Source: Desulfatiglans anilini DSM 4660 (GTDB taxonomy: Bacteria > Desulfobacterota > DSM-4660 > Desulfatiglandales > Desulfatiglandaceae). Taken from it: a DNA stretch of 64,000 nucleotides. Positions 44,523 to 52,860 of the stretch are shown here, in pieces. The stretch covers positions 62,001 to 126,000 of the forward strand of contig NZ_AULM01000004.1 of NCBI RefSeq assembly GCF_000422285.1, written 5' to 3'. The notes beneath the pieces were generated by a model. The model saw nothing but the letters and a program-made list of their open reading frames with translations, ran no database searches and was not told the DNA's origin. The position numbers and the translations under genes were made by a program. Positions within the stretch are counted from its first letter, which is position 1. The number at the start of each line of letters is the position of its first letter.

Positions 44523-45947
44523 ATGCTCACCATCTCTCGCATACATCAAAAAACATGGCCTGCGCTCCTGACGGTCTGCCTCACGCTCGTCATCTGGCTC
44601 GGCAGCAAGGCCTATTATGAAGACTGGTTCAGCGACCCCTTCAAATACCCGGCAAAAGCGGCTTCCCTGGGCGCCACCATCCTGATGTGCTGGTGCGTCG
44701 TTCTTTCGACGCGGCTGCGCCCGATCGAAGCCTTCTTCGGAGGTCTGGACAAGGTCTACCAAGTGCACAAACGGATCGGACGCTGGGCCTTTTTTCTGAT
44801 CGTCCTGCACCCGATCTTCCTCTCGGCCCACAATTTTCCGGATTTCCTCGTTTTTCTGCAGGAACTGGGATTTCTCGAGCCCTTGGGGGACCGTTATCTG
44901 TGGGGGCACAACGTCGGGGTCGCCACCTTTCTCATGATGGCGGGTCTGATGAGCCTCACCTTGTGGCTGAAGATCCCCTATCACCTCTGGAAGATGACCC
45001 ATGAGTGGTTCGGAGGGGTTTTGATCCTGGCTGCGGCTCATGTGCTGATCGTCAACCGCGACGTCACCACCTATCCCCTCCTCAGGATCTGGGTCTATGG
45101 TTTTCTTGCGCTCGCCCTGGCAAGCTTTGTCTACACCCGTTTTTTTTATCGGTTCTATGGACCCCGGTTCGACTACACCGTCTCTGAAATCGCAAAACAT
45201 GGGGACGTGATCCAGGCGACCCTCCGTCCGGTCCAGGAGAAAATGGAGTTCAAGCCCAGCCAGTTCGTCTATCTCGTCGTGCGCAAGGAAGGCATCACCC
45301 CGGAGCCGCATCCCTACTCAATCGCCTCCGGCTACAATCCCCGCAACCGGATCAAACTCGGCATCAAACAGTCGGGGGACCACACACGCTCCCTCGACCG
45401 GCTCGAGCGCGGGGATCCTGTCCTTCTTTACGGCCCCTACGGGCACTTCAGCGACCGGTTCCTATCGGGTGTAGGGGACTGCGTCTTCATCGCCGGCGGC
45501 ATCGGCATCACACCGTTTCTCGGGATGTGGCATGTGGCGCTCCACTCAGAAGAGCGGCTCGATCCCCGGGAGGCGCCCGAACAGCTGAGGCGGATGCACC
45601 CGGAACTGATCAGGACATGGAGGAGCCCCGTCGTTTCCCTGTTCTACATCTGCCGAACGAGGGGTGACGCGAGCTTCGATGAAGACATCCGGCAGGAGGT
45701 CGCCATAAGCCGTTTCCACGGATTCAAGGCCTTCGAAGAGCGCGGGCACCACTACGAATGCTACATCACGTCAGAGCAGGGCAGGATTACGGCCGCTTAT
45801 GTCCGTGAGCGGGTCAAGGGGGGTCTGCAGGATAAAAACATCTTTCTCTGCGGCCCTTCCCCCATGGTCGCCTCCTTCGTTGAACAACTCTCAGCCCTGG
45901 GAGTGCGGGCTAGGCAGATAATCGTCGAAGACTTCAATCTGCTTTGA
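44523..45947 (+). CDS. Ferric reductase-like transmembrane flavoprotein
   Basis: A 474-residue membrane oxidoreductase of the ferric reductase/NADPH oxidase-like group. About six N-terminal helices contain paired histidines (VHKRIGRW..HP, THEWFGG..AAAH) suited to two haems. The FAD segment is PHPYSIASGY and the NAD segment GGIGITPFLG, with a C-terminal FLCGPSPMVASF. It probably moves electrons from NAD(P)H across the membrane; the acceptor is unknown. No good ribosome binding site precedes ATG 44523, so the start is open to question. Confidence 0.88.
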   Translation: MLTISRIHQKTWPALLTVCLTLVIWLGSKAYYEDWFSDPFKYPAKAASLGATILMCWCVVLSTRLRPIEAFFGGLDKVYQVHKRIGRWAFFLIVLHPIFLSAHNFPDFLVFLQELGFLEPLGDRYLWGHNVGVATFLMMAGLMSLTLWLKIPYHLWKMTHEWFGGVLILAAAHVLIVNRDVTTYPLLRIWVYGFLALALASFVYTRFFYRFYGPRFDYTVSEIAKHGDVIQATLRPVQEKMEFKPSQFVYLVVRKEGITPEPHPYSIASGYNPRNRIKLGIKQSGDHTRSLDRLERGDPVLLYGPYGHFSDRFLSGVGDCVFIAGGIGITPFLGMWHVALHSEERLDPREAPEQLRRMHPELIRTWRSPVVSLFYICRTRGDASFDEDIRQEVAISRFHGFKAFEERGHHYECYITSEQGRITAAYVRERVKGGLQDKNIFLCGPSPMVASFVEQLSALGVRARQIIVEDFNLL

Positions 45948-46091
45948 GCGGCGTCAGGACATTCACAGGCATGCAGTTTTACGATGAGGGGGCCGAGGAA
46001 GCCGGCGCAGACAGATCAGAAGGGTTCAGACGCCATCATAACGGTTTCGTGAAGGCGGAAGACCGGCGCAGTCTGAAGGAATTTGAAAAAC

Positions 46092-46167
46092 TGGAGCCAC
46101 CGTGCGGAATCGAACCGCAGACATCCTCATTACGAGTGAGGTGCTCTACCAACTGAGCTACGGTGGC
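46092..46167 (-). tRNA. tRNA-Thr(CGT)
   Basis: A 76-base tRNA on the minus strand. The acceptor stem GCCACCG pairs with CGGTGGC, the D-arm is GCTCAGTTGGTAGAGC, the anticodon stem CCTCA/TGAGG closes loop CTCGTAA (anticodon CGT, reading ACG), and the T-arm is TGCGG-TTCGATT-CCGCA. The CCA end is encoded. It lies alone between two protein genes. Confidence 0.97.
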
Positions 46168-46182
46168 CCACATCGATCGTAT

Positions 46183-46211
46183 AACATACTTGCTTTTTAA
46201 ACCGATGTCCA
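46183..46211 (-). promoter_or_regulatory. Promoter of tRNA-Thr
   Basis: On the minus strand TGGACA (46211-46206), 17 bases, TATGTT (46188-46183), about 15 bases before the mature tRNA 5' end. Confidence 0.5.
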
Positions 46212-46290
46212 TTATTTTTTCCGCCTGTTCCGGCTTTTCCGCGCCGGTCCGGCGCCGTATCTTTTTGCATCACCCGGAAAGAGGCACCTC

Positions 46291-47010
46291 ATGAAAACGC
46301 CCAAGGACTACATCATTTTTCCCCTGGACCTCCCCGATTACAAACAGGCCCTCGCCATGGTCGACCGGCTTCGCGGCCACGTTGGCCTTTTCAAGGTGGG
46401 CCTGGAGCTTTTCATCGCCGAAGGCCCGAAAGTCCTGGAAGCCATCCGGAGCCGCGGCGGGGCCGGCATCTTCCTGGACCTCAAGCTGAACGACATCCCT
46501 GCGACGGTCAAGCGGGCACTCTCGGCCGCCGCCCGCTATCAGCCGCGTTTCGTGACCATCCACGCCGAGGCCATGGACCCCATCCTCGAGGAGATCCCCG
46601 ACGATATCATGGGCTCGACCCGCATCCTGGCCGTGACCGTTCTGACCAGCCTCCATTCGGACAAACTCATCCGCTTCGGCTGCGATCCCAGGCTTGCAGC
46701 AGACATCCCGGCCCTCGTGCTCATGCGCGCCAGGGCGGCCAAAGAGGCCGGCTGTCATGGGGTGGTCTGCTCCGGACAGGAAGTGCGTGCGATCAAGTCT
46801 GCCTTCGGCCCCGGTTTCATCGCCGTAACACCGGGGATCCGGCCTGCCTGGTCGATCGTGCCCGGCGACGATCAAAAGCGGATCGTCACGGCCTCCGAGG
46901 CCGTTCGACTTGGAGCGGATTACCTTGTGGTGGGGCGCCCCATCCGCGATGCGGCGGATCCGGCCGAAGCGGCCGACAGGCTGGCGGAAGAAATCGCCTC
47001 AGCGCTTTGA
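46291..47010 (+). CDS. pyrF: Orotidine 5'-phosphate decarboxylase
   Basis: Last step of UMP synthesis. The catalytic DxKxxD motif is present in FLDLKLNDIP (about residues 67-76), and the phosphate-binding region in ITPGIRPA-like VTPGIRPAW and YLVVGRPI. It has 239 residues, as usual. Its last 12 bases overlap the 3' end of the convergent thioesterase gene. Confidence 0.96.
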   Translation: MKTPKDYIIFPLDLPDYKQALAMVDRLRGHVGLFKVGLELFIAEGPKVLEAIRSRGGAGIFLDLKLNDIPATVKRALSAAARYQPRFVTIHAEAMDPILEEIPDDIMGSTRILAVTVLTSLHSDKLIRFGCDPRLAADIPALVLMRARAAKEAGCHGVVCSGQEVRAIKSAFGPGFIAVTPGIRPAWSIVPGDDQKRIVTASEAVRLGADYLVVGRPIRDAADPAEAADRLAEEIASAL

Positions 47011-47448
47011 CGTCAGCTTATCCCGATGCACAGCCATGAGGGTCACCATCGCCTTGGCCGCCAGTCGCTCCACTCCCTCGGCGCGGTCGTAGACCTCCGA
47101 TTCGGCGATGATGACCTGCCTGCCCCCGCGAAGCACCTTTGAACGGCAGGTCAGGCGGTCACCGTAAGCAGGCCTCAGAAAATTGATCTTGAACTCGATG
47201 CTGAGGATCTGAAATTCGGGCGGTACGATCGTAAAGGCCGCATAGCCGGCTGTATGATCAGCCATGGTGGCCATGAGGCCCGCATGGATGAATCCGTCCT
47301 GCTGCCGGTGGCAGGGCGCGATCTCCACCTCCGAGCAGAACCTTCCGGCCGAGGCCTCACGCGCCTTCAGATGGCAGTATTCGATGAAGCCGCGCTCGAA
47401 ATCCCTCATCAGAAAGGCGGCACGCTCCGCCGATATGTCCCCCTTCAT
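46999..47448 (-). CDS. PaaI-family hotdog thioesterase
   Basis: A 149-residue hotdog-fold protein, likely hydrolysing an acyl-CoA. The helix segment QDGFIHAGLMATMADHTAGY carries the conserved Asp of PaaI-type thioesterases (in QDGFIHAG and the following ADH), and FKINFLRPAYGDRLTCRSKV is also typical. Phenylacetyl-CoA-type substrates would suit an aromatic degrader, but this is inferred. It overlaps pyrF tail to tail. Confidence 0.88.
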   Translation of the reverse strand: MKGDISAERAAFLMRDFERGFIEYCHLKAREASAGRFCSEVEIAPCHRQQDGFIHAGLMATMADHTAGYAAFTIVPPEFQILSIEFKINFLRPAYGDRLTCRSKVLRGGRQVIIAESEVYDRAEGVERLAAKAMVTLMAVHRDKLTSKR

Positions 47449-47489
47449 AGACCGCCCTCAGCGCAAAGCGCCCTGATCACCCTGGACCG

Positions 47490-47552
47490 GGGCGCTTCAA
47501 ACCCACATGCAGATGGACGCCGGGATGACCAAAAAAGACCATCTGCGGAAGA
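47490..47552 (-). repeat. Fragment of intergenic repeat A
   Basis: On the plus strand ACATGCAGATGGACGCCGGG, ATGACCAAAAAAGACCATCT and GCGGAAG match the end of the full copy located 50 bases further right, in the same orientation. It looks like the remains of a tandem neighbour. Confidence 0.6.
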
Positions 47553-47593
47553 AAAGGCACTTGCCCCTATCCGTTGAATGATCCTTCAGTCCC

Positions 47594-47737
47594 ACCCGGT
47601 CTCGAATCCGGAAATGAGGATTTTTTGCCAATATAAAGAAAACTAAGCGTATGCACGGAGGCGATCTACTGGCCGCCGCTCAAGCAAACATGCAGATGGA
47701 CGCCGGGATTGGCAAAAAAGACCATTTCCGGAAGGGA
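47594..47737 (-). repeat. Palindromic intergenic repeat A, copy 7 (near-complete)
   Basis: Reverse-oriented copy: terminal repeats CGAATCCGGAAATGAGG and GACCATTTCCGGAAGG, T run before GCCAAT mirrored by ATTGGCAAAAAA, and centre GGCGATCTACTGGCCGCC. It ends at the adk stop codon. Confidence 0.8.
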
Positions 47738-47743
47738 GTGCGT

Positions 47744-48427
47744 TTACTTGCCGAGCTGCGCCAGGAGATCCGCCGAGACCTCCTTCACCCCGGGGCGCCC
47801 GTCCAGTTCGACGATCCGTGGTTTGCCGCCGCGCTCGGCCGACAGCTTCTTGTAGAAGAAAATGGCCGCCATCGTCCCGGTCTTCTCATCGTAATAGATG
47901 TTGTGGCGTTGATCGATGGCTTCCTCGTCCTGGTCATCGCTGCGGGTCTTGAGGTCTCCGCCGCAGACCCGGCACTTGTCCCCGTTTGGCTTGATAGCAT
48001 CGATGAAGATGTTGTTCGGGTGGTTGTTGTCGTTGACGCACAGGCGCCGTCCCATGATGCGGTTCTTCGCGATCTGCCGGTCCAGAACCATTTCTATCAC
48101 GATATCGAGATCGATTCCTTCTGCGCTCAAGGCCTTGTCGAGTTCCCGGGCCTGCGTGAGGTTGCGGGGGAAACCGTCCAGGAGCCAGCCGTTCTTGCAG
48201 TCGGGTTCCTTCAACCTGCTCAGGATCATGGGAATGGTAATGCTGTCGGGGACCAGTTCCCCCCGGTCGATGTAGCCCTTGGCCTCTTTGCCGAGGTCCG
48301 TCCCGCGGCCGATGTTGTCTCGAAAGATGACACCCGTCTCGATGTGGGGAATCCCGAACTTTTCCTTGACGATGGCGCCCTGCGTACCCTTTCCGCTGCC
48401 GTTGGGACCGAAAAAAAGTATCTTCAT
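47744..48427 (-). CDS. adk: Adenylate kinase
   Basis: Interconverts AMP, ADP and ATP. The P-loop is GPNGSGKGTQ (residues 7-16), and DGFPRNLTQAREL and the LID region follow. The LID holds cysteines (LCVNDN, CRVCGG) that may bind zinc, in a long form (about 45 residues) seen in Deltaproteobacteria. It has 227 residues. ATG at 48427 with GAGAGG upstream is chosen over earlier in-frame codons. Confidence 0.95.
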   Translation of the reverse strand: MKILFFGPNGSGKGTQGAIVKEKFGIPHIETGVIFRDNIGRGTDLGKEAKGYIDRGELVPDSITIPMILSRLKEPDCKNGWLLDGFPRNLTQARELDKALSAEGIDLDIVIEMVLDRQIAKNRIMGRRLCVNDNNHPNNIFIDAIKPNGDKCRVCGGDLKTRSDDQDEEAIDQRHNIYYDEKTGTMAAIFFYKKLSAERGGKPRIVELDGRPGVKEVSADLLAQLGK

Positions 48428-48554
48428 TCTTTTCCTCTCCTTTTCACTGTAATTTGGGGCTCTCACACTACGATCCACCCCTGGAATCACCATTGATCCG
48501 CCGTGCACCCCTTGCCCGGCACGTTTCCCGGATAAACCCGCTCAACACCGCCCG

Positions 48555-48583
48555 AAAATAGGAGATCGGAGCCCCTCTGTCAA
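48555..48583 (-). promoter_or_regulatory. Sigma-70-type promoter of adk
   Basis: On the minus strand TTGACA (48583-48578), 17 bases, TATTTT (48560-48555). It begins three bases after the stop codon of the upstream phosphoglycerate-mutase-like gene; the leader would be about 120 bases. Confidence 0.7.
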
Positions 48584-48586
48584 GCC

Positions 48587-49813
48587 TTAAGCCCGCCCGA
48601 GAAAATCCGGCATCAACGTATGCCCCGCCTTGTAAAGGATGCCGCTCGCAGCGGCGTTTTTCTCCGTGAATCCCCCCTGGCTCGGTGACCGGGCCAAATC
48701 TTCGGGGCCGGCCCACGCGAACGGCGCCGGCTCACGGCTGTGGGTCTTGAGGCAGATGGGGGTGAAGTGGTCGCTGGCGACCATCACACGAAAAGACGGG
48801 CAGGCGGAAAGCCCTTCGAGGACGGTTCCGACGACCTTTTCGTCAAAGGCCTCGATCGCCCGGATCTTTTCCTCGAGGCTTCCGTTGTGGCTCGCTTCAT
48901 CGGGGGCCTCCACATGCACGAGCACGAAGTCATGCGTCGCGAGGGCCTCGATCGCGGCCTCGCCCTTGCCTCTGTAATTGGTGTCGAGATAGCCGGTGGC
49001 CCCCTCGACGAAAATCGGATCGAAACCGGCGTAAATGCCGATCCCCCGCAAGAGGTCCACCGCCGAAATGACGCCGCCGGTCAGGCCGAAGCGCTCGGTG
49101 AAACGCGGCAGCCGCGGCGCGCGCCCCTGTCCCCAGAGCCAGATGGAATTGGCTTCGAGGCGTCCGTCGGCGCGCCTCCGCCGGTTGACGGGATGCTCCC
49201 GAAGGATGGGCCACGAGGAAAGGATCAGCTCAGGCACGGGGTTCACCCCGCCCGTGTCGAGGTAAGCGGCCATATCGCGTCCCAGAACGTCGTGCGGGGG
49301 GATCGTCCGGGCATCCAGGGGACCGGATGACCACACCAGCAGATGGCGGTAGGCGACGCCCGGGTAGATGCGGATGCCCGGGGACTCGAGCCCCGTCTGG
49401 AGCACGGGGATCATCTCCCGCGACTCGGCGGTGGTGATGTCGCCCGAACTGTGGCTGACCATCACGATCTCGCCGTTCGGATGCCAATCCAGCGTAACCA
49501 GGTTCATCCGGAAGGCGACGTCGTCCGGGGCGAGGCTCACCCCGAGGCTTGCGGCCTCGAGGGGGGACCTGCCCGAATGGTACACGCGCGGGTCATAACC
49601 GAGCAGGCACAGATTGGCTACATCGCTCCCGGGTTCCATCCCCTCCGGGATCGTCTGGACCAGCCCCATGCGCCCCTGCGCGATGCGGTCCATATGGGGG
49701 GTGTGCGCCGCCTCGAGGGGCGTCCTGCCGTCCAGATCCTCGATGGGGTAATCCGCCATGCCGTCTCCCACCAGAAGCACGTAGCGGGTTCGCGGCGTCT
49801 TTTCCGAATCCAT
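48587..49813 (-). CDS. ApgM-family phosphotransferase: cofactor-independent phosphoglycerate mutase or proposed homoserine kinase
   Basis: An alkaline-phosphatase-superfamily protein of 408 residues. The N-terminal LLVGDGMADYP carries the metal-binding Asp, and GSDVANLCLLGYDP holds the active-site Ser, as in archaeal-type phosphoglycerate mutases. LVHVEAPDEASHNG and ASDHFTP contain further metal ligands. The gene overlaps hom by one base (TGATG) in an operon with an aminotransferase. Members in this context have been proposed to be homoserine kinases, which fits, as no thrB is seen. Function is not settled. Confidence 0.85.
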   Translation of the reverse strand: MDSEKTPRTRYVLLVGDGMADYPIEDLDGRTPLEAAHTPHMDRIAQGRMGLVQTIPEGMEPGSDVANLCLLGYDPRVYHSGRSPLEAASLGVSLAPDDVAFRMNLVTLDWHPNGEIVMVSHSSGDITTAESREMIPVLQTGLESPGIRIYPGVAYRHLLVWSSGPLDARTIPPHDVLGRDMAAYLDTGGVNPVPELILSSWPILREHPVNRRRRADGRLEANSIWLWGQGRAPRLPRFTERFGLTGGVISAVDLLRGIGIYAGFDPIFVEGATGYLDTNYRGKGEAAIEALATHDFVLVHVEAPDEASHNGSLEEKIRAIEAFDEKVVGTVLEGLSACPSFRVMVASDHFTPICLKTHSREPAPFAWAGPEDLARSPSQGGFTEKNAAASGILYKAGHTLMPDFLGRA

Positions 49814-51123
49814 CAGGTATGCGCCCCTTCCACGCGGATCATCACGGTCCTGTCCGTCAATACGTCGAGCCGGTCGATCAGCCCGATCGCCCGCTGCGCA
49901 CTCCGCTCCCGGGCCTCATGGGTCAGCATCACGATGGGAACCGAGCCGTTGACCTCGCGCCCCATCTGGATCACCGACGATATGCTGATCTGGTGGTCGC
50001 CCAGGATCCCCGCGATCCGCGAAAGGACACCCGGCTTGTCCTGGGCGGAAAAGCGGAAATAGTAGGCCGACACCAGTTCGTCCATGGGTTGGATGGCGAT
50101 ATGCTTCTGAACGGGCCGCGCATATCCGCGCGAGGGCAGGACCCTGCCCTGGCCCGAGCGCATCTGGCGCGCGAGGTCCATGATGTCTGAGACGACGGCG
50201 CTCCCGGTGGCCCGCCTCCCGGCCCCGAGACCGTAATAGAGGTTCGGACCCACGAAATCGCCTTCGATGTAAATGGCGTTGTACACGTCGTTGACGTTGG
50301 CGAGGATGTGGTCTTTGGGGATCATGGCGGGATGGACCCGCGCCTCGACCCGGTCCCCGTGGTGCCGGGCGATGGCCAAAAGCTTCACGCTGTATCCGAA
50401 TTCACCAGCGAAGCGGAGGTCGTCCGGGGTAAGCCGCATGATGCCCTCGCGGTAAATCCCGTCGAAGGGCACCGCCTCACCCCTCGAAAGCATGATAAGG
50501 ATCGCAAGCTTGTGGGCAGCGTCGGTCCCGTCCACGTCCAGGGTGGGCGGATCCTCGGCGTATCCCTCCCGGACCGCGTCCTCCACGACCTTCTCATAGG
50601 GCAGGGCCTCCCGGGCCATCCGCGTCAGGATGTAGTTGGAGGTCCCGTTCAGGATGCCCATGATCGTCTGAATGCGGTTCGCCGCCAGGCCGGAGCGCAA
50701 CGCGCGGATGATGGGGATCCCCCCGCCGACGCTCGCCTCGAACGCGAGCCCCACCCCGTTTCTCTCCGCCAGTTCGAAAAGCTCGTTACCGGTCTCCGCG
50801 AGCAGGGCCTTGTTGGCGGTCACAACGTGCTTGCCGCGCTCGAGCGCCATACGGATGAATTCCTTCGCCTGTTTCAGACCGCCCATCACCTCGACAACAA
50901 TCCCGATCTCGGGATCCTCGATGATCTCCATGGCGTCCCGGGTCAGAATCCTGCGGTCTATGGCCACTCCCCTGTCCCGTTCGATGTCGAGGTCGGCGAT
51001 GCGCCGGATGACGATCTCCATCCCGACGCGATCCGCAATCAGGTCCCCGTTTTCGAGCAGAACCTCGCAGGCGCCCGCGCCGACCGTGCCGAACCCTATG
51101 ATCCCCACCTGAAGCTGTGGCAT
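49813..51123 (-). CDS. hom: Homoserine dehydrogenase
   Basis: Makes homoserine for threonine and methionine. The NAD(P) motif is GFGTVGAG (residues 10-17), the substrate region includes GILNGTSNYILTRM and EGYAEDPPTLDVDGTDAAHK, and an ACT regulatory domain lies at about residues 350-430 (YYFRFSAQDKPGVLSRIAGI). It has 436 residues, the monofunctional form. It follows the aminotransferase gene by 74 bases. Confidence 0.96.
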   Translation of the reverse strand: MPQLQVGIIGFGTVGAGACEVLLENGDLIADRVGMEIVIRRIADLDIERDRGVAIDRRILTRDAMEIIEDPEIGIVVEVMGGLKQAKEFIRMALERGKHVVTANKALLAETGNELFELAERNGVGLAFEASVGGGIPIIRALRSGLAANRIQTIMGILNGTSNYILTRMAREALPYEKVVEDAVREGYAEDPPTLDVDGTDAAHKLAILIMLSRGEAVPFDGIYREGIMRLTPDDLRFAGEFGYSVKLLAIARHHGDRVEARVHPAMIPKDHILANVNDVYNAIYIEGDFVGPNLYYGLGAGRRATGSAVVSDIMDLARQMRSGQGRVLPSRGYARPVQKHIAIQPMDELVSAYYFRFSAQDKPGVLSRIAGILGDHQISISSVIQMGREVNGSVPIVMLTHEARERSAQRAIGLIDRLDVLTDRTVMIRVEGAHT

Positions 51124-51197
51124 ATACCCTCACATTTCAAAAGCGGTCGGTTGTCCGGCCATCGATATCCGTCCAATGCCCGCCGCCCATGCCGATC

Positions 51198-52367
51198 TCA
51201 AAGAATCTGTTTGATCCCCCTGACCGCCTGGCGGATCCGGTGCGGGTTTTCCACCAGGGCGAAACGGACGTGTTCGTCGCCGTATTCGCCGAAGCCGATG
51301 CCCGGTGAAACCGCGACCCTGGCCTTCTCGATCAGCATCTTCGAAAACTCCACCGATCCCATCGCCCGGTAGGGCTCCGGAATACGCGCCCAGACGAACA
51401 TCGTGCCTTTCGGTTTCTCGATCGCCCACCCGACGCGGTTCAGACCGTCCACCAGGACATCCCGCCTTTCCCGGTAGATTTCGACGATCTCCTCGACGCA
51501 GTCGTAAGGGCCGTTCAGGGCGATGATCGCTGCGATTTGAATGGGCTGGAAAACGCCGTAGTCGAGGTAGCTCTTGATCCGCCGCAGGGCCGAAACGAGG
51601 GCCGGGTTGCCGACGCAGAATCCGACGCGCCAGCCCGCCATGGAGTAGCTCTTCGAAAGGCTGAACAGCTCCACACCGATCTCCTTCGCCCCGGGGACCT
51701 GCAGGAAGCTGGGGGGCTCGTACCCGTCGAAGACCAGGTCCGCATAGGCGAAATCATGGATCACCATGATCTCGTGCTCGCGGCAGAACTCGACGATCTT
51801 TTCGAAGAAATGCAGATCGACGACGGCCGTCGTGGGGTTGTGCGGATAGGAGATGATCAGCATGCGCGGGTTCGGCCACGTCTGCTTGGTGGCCGACAGC
51901 AGGTCCTCGAAGAAATCCCGGTCCGGACCGATGGGGATGCTTCTGACATCACCCCCGGCGATGATCGCCGAGTAGGGATGAATGGGATAGGTCGGATTCG
52001 GTGCAAAAACGACGTCACCCGGGCTGATCGTCGCCAGGACCAGATGGGCGAGGCCCTCTTTGGCCCCGATGGTGACGATCGCCTCCTCATCCGGGTCCAG
52101 ATCCACATCGAAGCGCCGCTTGTACCAATCGCAGATGGCCTGGCGTAGTTTGGTGATCCCCATGGATGCGGAGTAGCGATGATTCTGGCCTTTTTCCGCC
52201 GCCTCCACCAGCTTTTCGACGATGTGCCTGGGAGTGGGGATGTCAGGATTTCCCATCCCGAGATCGACGATGTCATCGCCCCTGTGCCGCGCGTCCATTT
52301 TGATCTTGTTGACCGTGGCGAAGACGTAGGGCGGCAGCCGGCTCATTCTCCTGAATTCCTGCATCAT
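51198..52367 (-). CDS. Class I aminotransferase (aspartate/alanine type)
   Basis: A 389-residue PLP enzyme. The lysine that binds PLP is in [15 protein letters not shown], and [17 protein letters not shown]-like LIISYPHNP and the C-terminal RFALVEN with the substrate-binding Arg are visible. It resembles the AlaC/LL-diaminopimelate-type group often found before hom in Deltaproteobacteria. ATG at 52367, nine bases after GAGGAG, is preferred; the in-frame ATG at 52376 overlaps that site. Substrate, aspartate or another amino acid, is uncertain. Confidence 0.92.
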   Translation of the reverse strand: MMQEFRRMSRLPPYVFATVNKIKMDARHRGDDIVDLGMGNPDIPTPRHIVEKLVEAAEKGQNHRYSASMGITKLRQAICDWYKRRFDVDLDPDEEAIVTIGAKEGLAHLVLATISPGDVVFAPNPTYPIHPYSAIIAGGDVRSIPIGPDRDFFEDLLSATKQTWPNPRMLIISYPHNPTTAVVDLHFFEKIVEFCREHEIMVIHDFAYADLVFDGYEPPSFLQVPGAKEIGVELFSLSKSYSMAGWRVGFCVGNPALVSALRRIKSYLDYGVFQPIQIAAIIALNGPYDCVEEIVEIYRERRDVLVDGLNRVGWAIEKPKGTMFVWARIPEPYRAMGSVEFSKMLIEKARVAVSPGIGFGEYGDEHVRFALVENPHRIRQAVRGIKQIL

Positions 52368-52506
52368 ATCCGTCATCTCCTCTGTGAATCCACACCCTGT
52401 CCCAAGGGCCGCACCGATCGGGAGCCTTTTCCGCCACCTTTCGCGTCGACCCACAAAGCCCCTGAACGGGCAAGATCATAGTGGATCGCCTCAAAAAATG
52501 CAAAAC

Positions 52507-52713
52507 CTACTTGGTTTCCATCCGGAAATGGCCTTTTTTGCCAATCTCGGCGTCAATCTGCACCTTTGCTTGTGCGGCGACCTACAGGTCGCCTCCGCGC
52601 AAAGGCTTGATTTCCTTGATATTGGCAAAAAATACTCATTTCCGGATTGGAAACTGGGTTGCACCGGAAAATCATCCTCGGATGGACACTACTTGGTTTC
52701 CATCCGGAAATGG
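52507..52713 (+). repeat. Palindromic intergenic repeat A, copy 8: best copy, with start of a second unit
   Basis: The core 52513-52654 has terminal inverted repeats of about 33 bases. The left one includes GGTTTCCATCCGGAAATGG and TTTTTTGCCAAT; the right one includes ATTGGCAAAAAA and CATTTCCGGATTGGAAAC. Its midpoint coincides with the central palindrome GGCGACCTACAGGTCGCC (52576-52593). After an extension (TTGCACCGGAAAATCATCC), the first 25 bases of the element recur at 52689-52713, 182 bases from the first occurrence. Confidence 0.9.
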
Positions 52714-52763
52714 TTCGCCGCTGTCGTTCGAACGGCCGGCAAACCGATCCGGCCAGAATTCGT

Positions 52764-52793
52764 TTGACAAACCCGGCCCTAAAATTCGAGTAT
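52764..52793 (+). promoter_or_regulatory. Possible promoter of purM
   Basis: TTGACA (52764-52769) is clear. GAGTAT at 18 bases, or TATAGG at 21 bases, could be the -10 element; neither is a good fit. It lies about 70 bases upstream of purM. Confidence 0.35.
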
Positions 52794-52860
52794 AGGCAGA
52801 TTCTATTATGCCTGAAACACCTTCTTTTTTTGCTCAAAACGCCTTGTTGGACAAAAACCG

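Noticed and set aside
45944-46156. 70-codon frame after the ferric reductase-like gene
   Set aside because: It runs into the tRNA-Thr gene on the opposite strand and has no family resemblance.
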